Shown here: in pieces, positions 46,780 through 55,783 of the stretch
Layout of the letters: each line of letters starts with the position of its first letter
Numbering within the stretch: the stretch's first letter is position 1
NCBI RefSeq assembly: GCF_011761495.1
Contig: NZ_JAASRU010000008.1
Location: 88,348 to 152,347 of the forward strand
Direction of reading: 5' to 3'
From: Alkalibacillus almallahensis
Lineage (GTDB): Bacteria > Bacillota > Bacilli > Bacillales > Alkalibacillaceae
Length of the DNA stretch: 64,000 nucleotides
Position numbers and translations under genes: made by a program
Notes under the pieces: generated by a model
What the model was told of the DNA's origin: nothing
Seen by the model: only the letters and a program-made list of their open reading frames with translations
The model's database searches: none

Positions 46780-46989
46780 CTATAACATCATTTGAAATAA
46801 AAACACAGAACGAATTTGTTGAAAGAGCTGACCTAAATAATCAATGACAATAACGAGAACAATAATAAATCCTATTAAGGTCACCCACTGAGCTAAGTCG
46901 TCCTTCCCCATTTGTTTAAGTAGGGCACTTAGCATAGCGACGATGATTCCAATCCCTGCAACTTGAAATAATAGAAATACATCAGACAT
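46780..46989 (-). CDS. spoIIIAC: SpoIIIAC, small membrane channel component
   Basis: A 69-residue protein with two membrane helices and the conserved centre LLKQMGKDDLAQWVTLIGF. It is related to SpoIIIAD and to FliQ-like export proteins. It lies 13 bases after spoIIIAB. Confidence 0.93.
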   Translation of the reverse strand: MSDVFLLFQVAGIGIIVAMLSALLKQMGKDDLAQWVTLIGFIIVLVIVIDYLGQLFQQIRSVFLFQMML

Positions 46990-47002
46990 GAAGTAAGCTC
47001 CT

Positions 47003-47515
47003 TCAAATTAAAATTAAAACAAATAATAGCCCTGACAATACCCCTAACACCCGATACATACTTGAAAAGCGTTTTTCTTCTTCTAATGCCTCATCAAGTT
47101 CATATTGTAGATGAACTCGCGCCAGTTGAATTTGTTTTCTTTGTTGTTCAATGTTATGTCGTCCTAATGATTGTCCAAATTGCAACATGATTTGTTTTTC
47201 TTTCGATTTTAAAGCTGTAAAGTGCCATTCTTCCTCGATCACATTTTCCCAACAATCATCTAAAGAAATTTCAGTTTCATTTAATTCATTAACTAAACGC
47301 TGAAATAATGATCCAATAGGAAATGATAACTGTTTGGAAATGTAACGACAGATCGTTTCAATTGGCTTTTGAGCATATACAATTTCAGCTTCCATAATTT
47401 GCAAAGCTTGTAGTAGGTCCCTGATTTGTTGTGGCCTTTTTTTATATTGATTGGCGAAATCAATTCCGACCCATGTACACGTTAATAGAATTAGGATCGC
47501 GCCGACCCACTTCAT
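47003..47515 (-). CDS. spoIIIAB: SpoIIIAB, GspF-like channel component
   Basis: A 170-residue protein with membrane helices at both ends (WVGAILILLTCTWVGIDFA and RVLGVLSGLLFVLIL) around a helical soluble domain. KKRPQQIRDLLQALQIMEAEI near residue 30 is typical, here given in part. Its start overlaps the end of spoIIIAA by 56 bases. Confidence 0.92.
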   Translation of the reverse strand: MKWVGAILILLTCTWVGIDFANQYKKRPQQIRDLLQALQIMEAEIVYAQKPIETICRYISKQLSFPIGSLFQRLVNELNETEISLDDCWENVIEEEWHFTALKSKEKQIMLQFGQSLGRHNIEQQRKQIQLARVHLQYELDEALEEEKRFSSMYRVLGVLSGLLFVLILI

Positions 47516-48443
47516 GACTATGACTCCTAACTTTTGTCGTTATAATTTCACGATGGTCATCATAAATAGCATGTACAGTTCCGGGTTGTGGTAAAGAATT
47601 TAACAAGATGAATCGTTGGAAAACACCTTGTTTCAACAGTGGTTGTAACTGTGGGCGTCGTTCAATGTCTGATAATGTGTGACCATGCACACTACAAATT
47701 AAACCAACTCCCGTATATACGGCCTCCATCAGGCTATCGACATCTTCTTTTCTTCCAATTTCATCAACGGCTAAAATTTCAGGTGACATCGACCGAACCA
47801 TCATCATCATACCTTCTGCCTTAGGACAATCACTCATAACATCTGTTAAAGGACCGACATCATGCTGGGGGACTCCTTGAAATGCTGCTGCGATTTCAGA
47901 ACGTTCATCAACTAACGAAACACGTCGTCCCGTAAGTTGCTCAGTGCCAGTACTTATCAGACGAATCAAATCTCTTAAAATCGTTGTCTTACCACTTTTA
48001 GGAGGTCCGATCAATAAAGTGTTTTGGATATCTTCCTCAAATAAATGAGGCAGGATGTGTTTAGCTGCTCCATAACGTTCTGAAGCGATACGAATATTAA
48101 ATGACGTTACATTCGTAATGGCCTGGACCGATCCATTTTCTACTGCCACTTGTCCACTTATTCCAATTCGATGACCACCACGGATTGTAATAAATCCGTT
48201 TCTTAATTCTTCTTCTAAACGATAGACTGAAAAATCACTTATACGTGCCAACAACGCGTTCGCATCATTTTCGTAAAAAACAAATCCCTCTAAAAACTGA
48301 CTATGATCTGAGAAGATTAATTGTACTTGATGCCCCACACGTAATCGAATCTCTTCTAGTTGATTTAATGCTTGTTGAGAAATATTAGCTTTGATTAAGC
48401 TTGTGATGGTTGTAGGTAAATAAGAGGCAATAAACTTGTCCAA
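47460..48443 (-). CDS. spoIIIAA: SpoIIIAA, ATPase of the sporulation channel
   Basis: About 327 residues starting at TTG 48443, which has AAGGAGGG 5 bases upstream; the frame runs on upstream across the sigma-E promoter but has no support there. Walker A is GPPKSGKTT near residue 145; SLVDERSEIAA, DCPKAEGMMMMVRSMSPE and VDEIGRKED (Walker B) follow. It is a type II/IV-secretion-like ATPase. The C-terminus is about 15-20 residues longer than in B. subtilis because it reads into spoIIIAB. Confidence 0.93.
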   Translation of the reverse strand: MDKFIASYLPTTITSLIKANISQQALNQLEEIRLRVGHQVQLIFSDHSQFLEGFVFYENDANALLARISDFSVYRLEEELRNGFITIRGGHRIGISGQVAVENGSVQAITNVTSFNIRIASERYGAAKHILPHLFEEDIQNTLLIGPPKSGKTTILRDLIRLISTGTEQLTGRRVSLVDERSEIAAAFQGVPQHDVGPLTDVMSDCPKAEGMMMMVRSMSPEILAVDEIGRKEDVDSLMEAVYTGVGLICSVHGHTLSDIERRPQLQPLLKQGVFQRFILLNSLPQPGTVHAIYDDHREIITTKVRSHSHEVGRRDPNSINVYMGRN

Positions 48444-48472
48444 CCAATCCCTCCTTCCGCTTAACACTACTA

Positions 48473-48501
48473 TATGTATGAGAAGAAGAGATATGATATT
48501 C
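48473..48501 (-). promoter_or_regulatory. Sigma-E promoter of the spoIIIA operon
   Basis: On the minus strand GAATATC (48495-48501), 14 bases, CATACATA (48473-48480) closely fit the mother-cell sigma-E consensus, about 30 bases before the chosen spoIIIAA start. Confidence 0.72.
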
Positions 48502-48537
48502 AAAGTATAAAAAAGAGAGAGTTATTTTCTCACAAAA

Positions 48538-48566
48538 AACCCGACACTGATAAAAGTGTCGGGTTA
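48538..48566 (-). terminator. Terminator of efp
   Basis: AACCCGACAC pairs with GTGTCGGGTT around TGATAAAA and is followed on the minus strand by TTTTG. Confidence 0.85.
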
Positions 48567-48579
48567 AGAGGTATGAACT

Positions 48580-49137
48580 TTAAGCACGAGATACATACTT
48601 ACCTTCAGTTGTATTAATGACTAATTTCTCACCTTTGTCAATGAAGAAAGGAACCTGAACGGTATAACCTGTCTCAAGTGTTGCTGGCTTTGTTCCACCA
48701 GACGCGGTATCACCTTTAACTCCAGGTTCTGTTTCAGCTACTTCAAGTTTAACGTTATTCGGTAATTCAATTCCTAACGTATCACCTTCATAGATTAAGA
48801 CATGGGCTTGAGTACCTTCAGTTAAGAAGTTTAATTCCATTTTGATTTTATCGCCTGGGATTTCAATTTGATCAAACGTTTCAGTATCCATGAATGTATG
48901 ACTTTCCCCAGTTTCATATAGGTATTGCATAGGTCGACGTTCTAAATGAGCTTTATTGACTTTTTCACCTGCTCGGAACGTCTTATCTTGGATATTACCA
49001 TTTTCTAAATTGCGTAGCTTTGAGCGAACAAAAGCTGATCCTTTTCCTGGTTTAACATGTTGAAATTCAATGACTTGCCAAATTTTACCCTCTACTTCTA
49101 TTGTTAACCCTGTTTTAAAATCGTTTACTGAAATCAT
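48580..49137 (-). CDS. efp: Elongation factor P
   Basis: A 185-residue three-domain factor that relieves ribosome stalling at polyproline. [14 protein letters not shown] near residue 28 carries the loop with the modifiable Lys; the C-terminal signature [16 protein letters not shown] and [16 protein letters not shown] are present. It lies 22 bases after the peptidase gene. Confidence 0.96.
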   Translation of the reverse strand: MISVNDFKTGLTIEVEGKIWQVIEFQHVKPGKGSAFVRSKLRNLENGNIQDKTFRAGEKVNKAHLERRPMQYLYETGESHTFMDTETFDQIEIPGDKIKMELNFLTEGTQAHVLIYEGDTLGIELPNNVKLEVAETEPGVKGDTASGGTKPATLETGYTVQVPFFIDKGEKLVINTTEGKYVSRA

Positions 49138-49159
49138 GTTAATAACCTCCTTCTATCAA

Positions 49160-50221
49160 TTACAACGTGATTAATTCTTTAGTTGAGAATGTTAATCTTT
49201 CATTTCCATTATCAGTGATAATAGCATCATCTTCAATACGACAACCGCCTACATTAGGTACATAAATCCCAGGTTCAACTGTAACAACCATACCTGGCTC
49301 TAATGGACTTTCATTTCGGAATGATAAAGACGGTGCCTCGTGTACATCCATGCCTAAGCCATGGCCAGTCGAGTGACCGAAATACTCACCATAACCTTGT
49401 TCTTTAATATAATCACGTGTTAATGCATCTGCTTCTTTTCCAGTAATCCCTGCTTTCAATCCATCCATACCACGTTTTTGTGCTTCTAAAACCGTGTGAT
49501 AAATCGTATTCAACTCTTCACTAATTGGTCCGACAGCAAGAGTTCTTGTCATATCAGAGCAATACCCTTTATAAAGTGCTCCGAAATCTAAAGTCACAAG
49601 TTCACCTGACTGAATTTCTTTATCTGAAGCTACTCCATGTGGAAGTGCTGCTCGATAACCAGATGCTACAATTATATCAAAAGATGAGGACACTGCTCCC
49701 TGTTTACGCATAAAAAATTCTAATTCATTTGATACATCAATTTCCTTTACGCCTGGTTTAATAATAGTTTGTATATAATCGAAAGCATCGTCTGCAATCT
49801 GTGCTGCATCTTTTAATATAGCAATTTCCGATTCAGTTTTATACAGTCGTAATTGTTCGACTAAACCATCTATAGGGATAAAATCACTTGATAAGGCTTG
49901 CTGGAACACTTCAAAGATCGAATACGTCATATGGTTTTTTTCAAAACCTAAACGTTTGATTCCAAGCTGTTCCACTTGATTAGCTACTTCTTGATGAATC
50001 GGTCCTTTATGTTCTACAAGTTCATAGCCTGTCACTTCTTCATTAGCTTGTACAGTATAACGAAAATCTGTAATAAACACGGCTTGATCTAATGAAACTA
50101 AAACAACCCCTGCCGTTCCCGTAAAACCTGTCATGTAACGACGGTTTTGGTCATTAGTTATAAGAAGACCATCTACATCATTCTGTTGCATCTTCTCTCG
50201 TAAACGAGTTAGTTTTTCCAC
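49160..50221 (-). CDS. M24 aminopeptidase (Xaa-Pro dipeptidase type, YqhT)
   Basis: A 353-residue metallopeptidase from the GTG at 50221 (the B. subtilis YqhT length), with GGGAGAG upstream and overlapping the end of aroQ by 1-2 codons. The creatinase-like N-terminal domain is followed by the pita-bread domain with metal ligands in VTLDFGALYKGYCSDMTRT, HSTGHGLGMDVHEAP, TVEPGIYVPNVGGCRIEDD. Its neighbour efp and the proline preference of the family fit a role in handling proline-containing peptides. Confidence 0.92.
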   Translation of the reverse strand: MEKLTRLREKMQQNDVDGLLITNDQNRRYMTGFTGTAGVVLVSLDQAVFITDFRYTVQANEEVTGYELVEHKGPIHQEVANQVEQLGIKRLGFEKNHMTYSIFEVFQQALSSDFIPIDGLVEQLRLYKTESEIAILKDAAQIADDAFDYIQTIIKPGVKEIDVSNELEFFMRKQGAVSSSFDIIVASGYRAALPHGVASDKEIQSGELVTLDFGALYKGYCSDMTRTLAVGPISEELNTIYHTVLEAQKRGMDGLKAGITGKEADALTRDYIKEQGYGEYFGHSTGHGLGMDVHEAPSLSFRNESPLEPGMVVTVEPGIYVPNVGGCRIEDDAIITDNGNERLTFSTKELITL

Positions 50222-50222
50222 A

Positions 50223-50666
50223 TTATCTCTCCCTTTCATTCAACTGATCGATTAAAGCATATGCTGCTAGCTTGTACCCCAATGCTCCGAACCCGACGAT
50301 TTGACCAGAAGTAACTGCTGATAAGTAGGAATGATGACGGAATGTTTCCCGATTATGTATGTTCGATAAATGCACTTCAATAACAGGAATGCTAATCATT
50401 TCTACAGCATCTCGAATAGCTACACTGGTATGAGCATAACCGCCTGGATTAAATATAATGCCATCATAAGCCATGGCATTTTGTAACCAGTCAATAATTT
50501 CACCTTCATGATTTGATTGTCCAACATCTAAATAAACATCATGAGCACTCGCGATTTCACGCACCATGTCTTCAATATCAGCTAAGGTCTCACTCCCATA
50601 GTGGGATTGGTCTCGTTGACCTAACATATTAAGATTCGGACCGTTAATTAATAACCAGGATTTCAT
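50223..50666 (-). CDS. aroQ: 3-dehydroquinate dehydratase, type II
   Basis: A 147-residue enzyme of the shikimate pathway. INGPNLNMLGQRDQSHYG at the N-terminus has the catalytic Arg and Tyr, and FNPGGYAHTSVAIRDA and EVHLSNIHNRETFRHHSYLS carry the active-site His and Arg. It corresponds to YqhS. Another shikimate gene, aroK, is at the far end of the window. Confidence 0.95.
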   Translation of the reverse strand: MKSWLLINGPNLNMLGQRDQSHYGSETLADIEDMVREIASAHDVYLDVGQSNHEGEIIDWLQNAMAYDGIIFNPGGYAHTSVAIRDAVEMISIPVIEVHLSNIHNRETFRHHSYLSAVTSGQIVGFGALGYKLAAYALIDQLNERER

Positions 50667-50729
50667 GACACCAGAGCTCCTTTGATTGATGTGTCCATCC
50701 TAAGTTTATCATAAATTGCCCTATTTTTG

Positions 50730-51197
50730 TCACACTTTTCTCGCAACCCGCTCTCCGTGTTGGTTATAAGATATGGTATAACCGACAAACACACCGTATA
50801 GCGCAAATTGACATAAAGTTGTCGCAATCGTTTCTTTTGTTAAATTTTCAATTGTTGGAACATAATCAAATAGTCCATTAGCTAACCAAAAAATAACTCC
50901 CCATAGTAAGATGCCATATAATAAACCAGGTGAAATTCCTCTAAATCTTCTTAATAGTGCATAATAGATGACTGCTGGTAATATAGCTAAAACACCCAGA
51001 ATTATAGCGCTTATCAATTCAATCCACCATGTTGATGTCCAATTACCTTCAAAAAAAGACCGAAAGATAAACGATGCATGTGACACCTCATTGAATTTTA
51101 AAGCATAAGTAAACGAGTTGAGTAATCCGAATATAACTCCACCAAATAATCCTGTATAAATACTTTCCATAATAACTGATTTTTCTCGCATTTTCAT
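50730..51197 (-). CDS. yqhR: YqhR-family membrane protein
   Basis: A 155-residue protein with four membrane helices. The segments ESIYTGLFGGVIFGLLNSF, KFNEVSHASFIFRSFFEG and GNWTSTWWIEL, and position beside aroQ/yqhT, match YqhR. Function unknown. An internal ATG (MESIYTG) nine residues in is an alternative start, though AGGAGG lies before the first one. Confidence 0.8.
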   Translation of the reverse strand: MKMREKSVIMESIYTGLFGGVIFGLLNSFTYALKFNEVSHASFIFRSFFEGNWTSTWWIELISAIILGVLAILPAVIYYALLRRFRGISPGLLYGILLWGVIFWLANGLFDYVPTIENLTKETIATTLCQFALYGVFVGYTISYNQHGERVARKV

Positions 51198-51332
51198 GAA
51201 CCTCCTCTCGCGTTATTTTAACCTATAGAGGATTAATTCATGCATGACAATCAGCTATTATGTATAATGAATATCTTGGCGTGTTATAATAGATTTACAA
51301 GTTACTAGCTGAATACGAAGAGAGGGATTACC

Positions 51333-51677
51333 ATGACACAAAAAAGAAGTAAAATCATTTTGTATATAGTCGTTAGTTTAGCAGCCATTGGTCTAATCGG
51401 TCAGTTAATAGTGAACCCGCTTAGCTTTATCGAGAGTATGCTTACAACAATCGGCCTAGCAGCTGTTATCGGTTTAGTTTTATATTTCATTTTAAAACGA
51501 GTGAGACAGGGTAGTGCGCGCTCCTCTGGCTATCAAAAAGCTGTTAAACAATCGAAAAAGAAATACGGTAAAGTAGATCAAAAAATGAGATACAACCAAC
51601 ACGTGGAAAAACCCTCTCCAATAAAAAAACAACGTAACCAAACACATCTTAAAGTTATTAAAGGACACAAAAAATAG
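51333..51677 (+). CDS. yqhP: YqhP-like (SA1362 family) membrane protein
   Basis: A 114-residue protein with two N-terminal membrane helices (IILYIVVSLAAIGLIGQLIV and MLTTIGLAAVIGLVLYFIL) and a strongly basic cytoplasmic tail (KRVRQGSARSSGYQKAVKQS onward). The layout and neighbourhood match YqhP. GAGAGGGA lies 7 bases before the ATG. Function unknown. Confidence 0.78.
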   Translation: MTQKRSKIILYIVVSLAAIGLIGQLIVNPLSFIESMLTTIGLAAVIGLVLYFILKRVRQGSARSSGYQKAVKQSKKKYGKVDQKMRYNQHVEKPSPIKKQRNQTHLKVIKGHKK

Positions 51678-51709
51678 CGTTAGACGGTTATACCGTCTAA
51701 CGCTATTTT
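51670..51709. terminator. Bidirectional terminator between yqhP and nrdJ
   Basis: AAAATAGCGTTAGACGG pairs perfectly with CCGTCTAACGCTATTTT, in a convergent gap. Confidence 0.92.
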
Positions 51710-53472
51710 TATATACCACATTTTAATTGAGCACCACAATTTGTACAAGTATTACAACCACCAACATCTTGAATATGACCTTGGCGACAAACCGGACAAG
51801 TATCTCCTACTTCAGATCCAACTGTTACATTCGTTGTTTCAAGCTCATGGACTGTATCCATTAAAACAACTTTTTGTTGATCATCTTCGAATAATTCTGT
51901 TTGCTCTGAAGGCTCATTTTCTTCAGCTTTTAACGTTAAGACTTGTGAATCGCGGCTTCCATCTACATACACTGTACCACCTTTGGCACCGCCACGATAT
52001 AAACGTTGATAAACTTGTTCGACTTGATCAACACGATAACCTTTCGGTGCATTGACCGTTTTCGAAATCGAACTATCGACCCAACGCTGAATGACACATT
52101 GCGTGTCAGCGTGGGCTTCAGGAGATAAATCCATTGCTGTCACAAACCAGTCTGGTAGTTCATCTTGATTAGCTTCCGGATTCTCTTTGAAATAGTCTTG
52201 CGCAATATCAGCTTTCACTTCGATAAACTTGCCTAAACGTCCACTACGATAATACGTGAAGGAGAAATAAGGTTCTAATCCTGTTGAAACACCAACCATT
52301 GTACCTGTAGAACCAGTCGGCGCAACTGTTAATAAGTGACTATTGCGAATGCCATGATCCAGAACACCTTGTTTAATGTCATTAGGCATCTTTTGCATGT
52401 AGCCAGTATTAATAAAACGCTCACGGAGTGCTTGTGTTTCTTCTTTTGTTTCACCAATTAAGAATGGGAAACTACCTTTTTCTTTTGCTAATTCAATAGA
52501 TGTACGATATGCCGTTGTCGCAATCGTTTCAAAAATTTGATCGACAAGTTCGTTACCTTCTTGTGAACCATAAGCTGTCTCACAGTAAATGAGTAAGTCA
52601 TGTAAGCCCATGACGCCCAAGCCGACGCGCCGCTCACCAAGTGCTTGTTCACGGTTTTTATCTAAGAAATACGGTGTTGAATCGATGACGTTATCTTGCA
52701 TACGCACACCTGTCTCAACCGTTTGTTTTAACTTCGCGAAATCAGGTTGTTTTAATTCTCGATCCGCAATTGCTGCTAGATTAACCGCCGCTAAATTACA
52801 AACACTGTAAGGAGCTAATGGTTGTTCACCACAAGGATTTGTCGCAACAACTTTTTGACCATAAGCACTAGCATTTGTCTCTTTATTCGCATTATCAATG
52901 AAGAAAATGCCTGGCTCTGCTGAATAAGTCGCACAAATATTAATTAAATTCCATAATTCTTTCGCGCGTATCTGTTTATATACTCTGGTTCCAAAGCCTA
53001 AACGTTCCCATTCACGAACATCACCAATGTCGTTCCAATTTTCATTATAGTAGGCCATCTCTTCTTCGGTATAATTCGCAACATCTGGAAAACGTAATTC
53101 ATAAACGGCATCGTTCTCAACAGCATTCATGAATTCATCCGTAATACAAACAGAAATGTTTGCACCTGATAAAAATTCTGGACTATTTACGCTGTAAGTA
53201 CCGCCGTCACGAATTTTCTGCTCAGCATCACGAATATTGTTCTCAGTGAAGCCACCGTGTCCTTCGATATGCTTATAGTTCACAATCCCTTGATATAGTT
53301 GCATTTCATCATTTGTTAAAGGGGTGAAACTTAATTTATCTTTTGCTTCTTCTTGGATTGTTTCATCCTCTATGTTCTCGATTAAATATCTTAAAATACG
53401 TGGGTTCTGCATTTTCGATATAATAAATTCGATTACATCAGGATGCCAATCATTTAGCATGATCATCTGTGC
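51709..53472 (-). CDS. nrdJ: B12-dependent ribonucleotide reductase NrdJ, exon 2
   Basis: 587 residues from the 3' splice site to the stop. The exon begins with AQMIMLNDWHPDVIEFI, which continues the GGSRRG end of exon 1. It contains the active-site NPCGEQPLAPYSVCNL, the LLTVAPTGSTGTMVG phosphate loop, and a C-terminal zinc-ribbon-like CPVCRQGH...CTNC followed by a final LKC. The joined protein is about 850 residues, normal for class II (adenosylcobalamin) reductases of Bacillaceae. It makes deoxyribonucleotides without oxygen-dependent radical generation. An in-frame ATG inside this exon should not be taken as a separate gene. Confidence 0.92.
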   Translation of the reverse strand, partial: AQMIMLNDWHPDVIEFIISKMQNPRILRYLIENIEDETIQEEAKDKLSFTPLTNDEMQLYQGIVNYKHIEGHGGFTENNIRDAEQKIRDGGTYSVNSPEFLSGANISVCITDEFMNAVENDAVYELRFPDVANYTEEEMAYYNENWNDIGDVREWERLGFGTRVYKQIRAKELWNLINICATYSAEPGIFFIDNANKETNASAYGQKVVATNPCGEQPLAPYSVCNLAAVNLAAIADRELKQPDFAKLKQTVETGVRMQDNVIDSTPYFLDKNREQALGERRVGLGVMGLHDLLIYCETAYGSQEGNELVDQIFETIATTAYRTSIELAKEKGSFPFLIGETKEETQALRERFINTGYMQKMPNDIKQGVLDHGIRNSHLLTVAPTGSTGTMVGVSTGLEPYFSFTYYRSGRLGKFIEVKADIAQDYFKENPEANQDELPDWFVTAMDLSPEAHADTQCVIQRWVDSSISKTVNAPKGYRVDQVEQVYQRLYRGGAKGGTVYVDGSRDSQVLTLKAEENEPSEQTELFEDDQQKVVLMDTVHELETTNVTVGSEVGDTCPVCRQGHIQDVGGCNTCTNCGAQLKCGI

Positions 53473-54687
53473 CAATATTTGTTACTCGCTATTATTTAGC
53501 GGGGTAGGTCATTTCTGCCCACCTCTTACACTTTCATGTAAGATCAGACTATATCTTCAAGGAAGAGAATTTTTCATACTTTCTTTGTAATTTCAGTTGA
53601 CTTTCATGATACAAGTAGTTATAGATTTTCAATAAGTCAGTTCGGCTAGATAAATGCAAGTCATAGCACCCTTGCTTTTGTAAAGACCGTTAACATGTTG
53701 TCCTATTCCATAGCTTTTTAAAAACTTTAGAACATCCATTAACAATGGCTTATTACTCGTGATACCAAACCTTGCTTTAGTATATTTTTTCGGACCGTTC
53801 TTTCTAATATAGACCCTCTCATAAACTCGTATATGCCCATCAGCATCAAACAGACCTCTTAAAAAATGCCATTGCAATTCAGGATTATTTAAATCAATCC
53901 ATTGTTCCTTTCCTGTTTTATTTGGTGTGACTCCTAAGTTTATTAAATCATTGGCCATTTTAGTAGAAAATATCGTTAAGCTATATTTATTTTGTTCACG
54001 GTCATTCCTTTTATTTCTAAATTTCACATTCTTATTAAGATTTAAGCAAGTTGCTATTTCATATAACAGGCTTTTATCTTGTTCGGCAAGTGTTAGAACT
54101 ACTTTTTTTGATGATCTATTTATGACAATAGTCCCGTCACCTAATATAAATCCCAGTAAATAAGCTTTATTAGGGTGGTCAATATTTTCAAAAAAGTTTT
54201 CATTGTAATCATACTTTTTTGAGGCTAACTTACCAGCCAAACCTGGGGGCCTTGTATTGATAAAAGCCTTTTCTTTATTCCACCGTGAAATAGTACCTCT
54301 ACTAACACCTAACTTCTTGGAAATCTCTACTTGACTTACTCCTTTATCATGCATCTGTATTACTTTTTTTATGATCTCTTCCTTGTCTCGCGCCCCATAA
54401 GGACGTCTCCGTACATTATGGTTTACTTCTTCCTTAGCACACATCAGATCACCTTCTTTAACGTGATTACTTTTATTATACTTATATTTTTGTGCTTTAG
54501 GAAGTTTCAATAGTCGTTGAACGTTCATCTTCATTTCCGAAGATGCTTCGCTGCTGATTGCCCATTGTTGCATCCTAATACTTTTTAAACGATCACGCTT
54601 GCCGTCACCAGCTACGTTGTCGTGTAATAGGCTTTAGGGGTTTCCAGCAATTCACGAGATTTATTTTTAGACGAGGCACAACAATTT
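53473..54687 (-). mobile_element. Group I intron in nrdJ (1215 bases)
   Basis: Exon 1 ends with GGT and exon 2 begins GCACAG, joining as ..GGSRRG-AQMIML... without changing the frame. The conserved U before the 5' site can pair with G: exon GACGTGGT with guide GCCTCGTC (P1, one mismatch). The guide's TGTGC pairs with exon GCACA (P10). The intron ends in G. Core segments typical of group I are present: GCTGGAAACCCCTAAAGC near the 5' end, GGGCAATCAGCAGC, and GACTAT/ATAGTC as the two P7 strands. The stop codon soon after the 5' site rules out an intein. Confidence 0.9.
53629..54444 (-). CDS. LAGLIDADG homing endonuclease in the intron, with N-terminal HTH
   Basis: About 271 residues from the ATG at 54444, 7 bases after GAAGGTG; the longer frame upstream runs through the ribozyme core. 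The N-terminal third has a helix-turn-helix (VSQVEISKKLGVSRGTISRW). The nuclease domain has two LAGLIDADG helices, LLGFILGDG and FLRGLFDADG, so it can act as a monomer. Both helix-end acidic residues are intact, suggesting the enzyme is active. It lies between the two P7 strands, the usual place for intron genes. It should cut intronless nrdJ at the GGT/GCACAG junction. Confidence 0.88.
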   Translation of the reverse strand: MCAKEEVNHNVRRRPYGARDKEEIIKKVIQMHDKGVSQVEISKKLGVSRGTISRWNKEKAFINTRPPGLAGKLASKKYDYNENFFENIDHPNKAYLLGFILGDGTIVINRSSKKVVLTLAEQDKSLLYEIATCLNLNKNVKFRNKRNDREQNKYSLTIFSTKMANDLINLGVTPNKTGKEQWIDLNNPELQWHFLRGLFDADGHIRVYERVYIRKNGPKKYTKARFGITSNKPLLMDVLKFLKSYGIGQHVNGLYKSKGAMTCIYLAELTY

Positions 54688-55476
54688 ACCACGTCTCGAA
54701 CCACCCTGCTCAACAAGGTGCGTCAGCTTAGCAATATCATCAAGCCAGGAGACTGATCCGGATGATTTGCCGTTCACTCCACGGGCTAATGCATTACGAG
54801 GGCGTAGTGTCGAACCGTTCGTACCAACACCGCCGCCACGCGACATAATTTCCATCACTTGTTTACGGTGATCACTTATTCCTTCTCTTGAATCTTGAAC
54901 AAATGGCATCACATAACAATTAAAGTACGTGACATCCGTATTTGACCCAGCTCCATATAGAACTCGTCCAGCAGGTATGAAATTTAACTCAGATAATTCT
55001 TGATAAAATTTATTAAACCATTCTTGACGTTTTTCCTCAGATGTTTCTACTTCTGCTAAACCAGTCGCATTACGTAAAGCAATTTGTTCATAATAGACTT
55101 CTAACGGTTTATCAATGGCGCTTAATGACTTCTCAATCAAGCCCGTTTCTTGTGCTTCTTCGTTATCTAGTACATGTAAATAATCATCATCTACTCGAAC
55201 AGTGGCACGGTCACCTTTTAATTCATAAATAAATCCTGTACCACGCGCAGGGAACTTCGGATCGTCTTTCACTGTTAAGACGACAAAGTCACCTTCTTGA
55301 ATCGTCCTCTTCTCCGTGTCCTTGAATGCATATCGGTCTAACATAACAAGTCGTGATACGCCTTTATGAGTCGTTGACATATCCGACGTGACCGGATGTA
55401 CATTAGGAAATTGCTTAATGTCTTCATTTAATTGATCGACATTAATATGCAACCCTTTTGTTTTTACACCTTGCAT
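54688..55476 (-). CDS. nrdJ: B12-dependent ribonucleotide reductase NrdJ, exon 1
   Basis: 263 residues from an ATG preceded by GAAGGAGG (9 bases) to the 5' splice site. The in-frame extension past that site (KLLCLV, stop) is intron sequence. The exon contains the class II N-terminal region, IPAGRVLYGAGSN, the first redox Cys in YFNCYVMPF, and MSRGGGVGTNGSTLRPRNA; it ends at LVEQGGSRRG, inside one of the most conserved segments of the enzyme. Two NrdR boxes lie upstream. Confidence 0.92.
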
Positions 55477-55560
55477 TTCATGACCTCCTTCACGTAAAAT
55501 CAAATCGTTACGTATTTTTAGTAACGTTTCTAATCATAGCTTATCAAAACTAAACCAAAT

Positions 55561-55608
55561 AATCAATATATAGTGTTGTTTTTTGACGAATTATTCTATA
55601 TATAGTGT
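55561..55608 (-). promoter_or_regulatory. Pair of NrdR boxes upstream of nrdJ
   Basis: AATCAATATATAGTGT (55561-55576) and ATTCTATATATAGTGT (55593-55608) each match the NrdR box ACACWATATATWGTGT at 14 of 16 positions. Their starts are 32 bases apart, three helical turns, the usual spacing for NrdR repression. They lie 85-130 bases before nrdJ. Confidence 0.8.
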
Positions 55609-55783
55609 TAAGTGCACATAAAACTATAAAAGTCAAGTTAGTTTATTATAAATAATGAGAATAATTGATTAGTATTAGGTCAATTGTCTGATAGCTAATT
55701 GAGATAGAAATCCTTTGAATCAGAAGCAGAAGCCTTATATAATGTATAGTGGACTGAAAATAGAGAAAGAGGGGAACATTAGA

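Noticed and set aside
54445..54573. Longer N-terminus for the homing endonuclease
   Set aside because: This part of the frame lies on ribozyme core sequence (GGGCAATCAGCAGC) and has no binding site; the ATG at 54444 has one.
53473..54687. Intein in NrdJ
   Set aside because: The frame from exon 1 hits a stop six codons after the 5' junction and the endonuclease has its own binding site; P1/P10 pairing and core motifs fit a group I intron instead.
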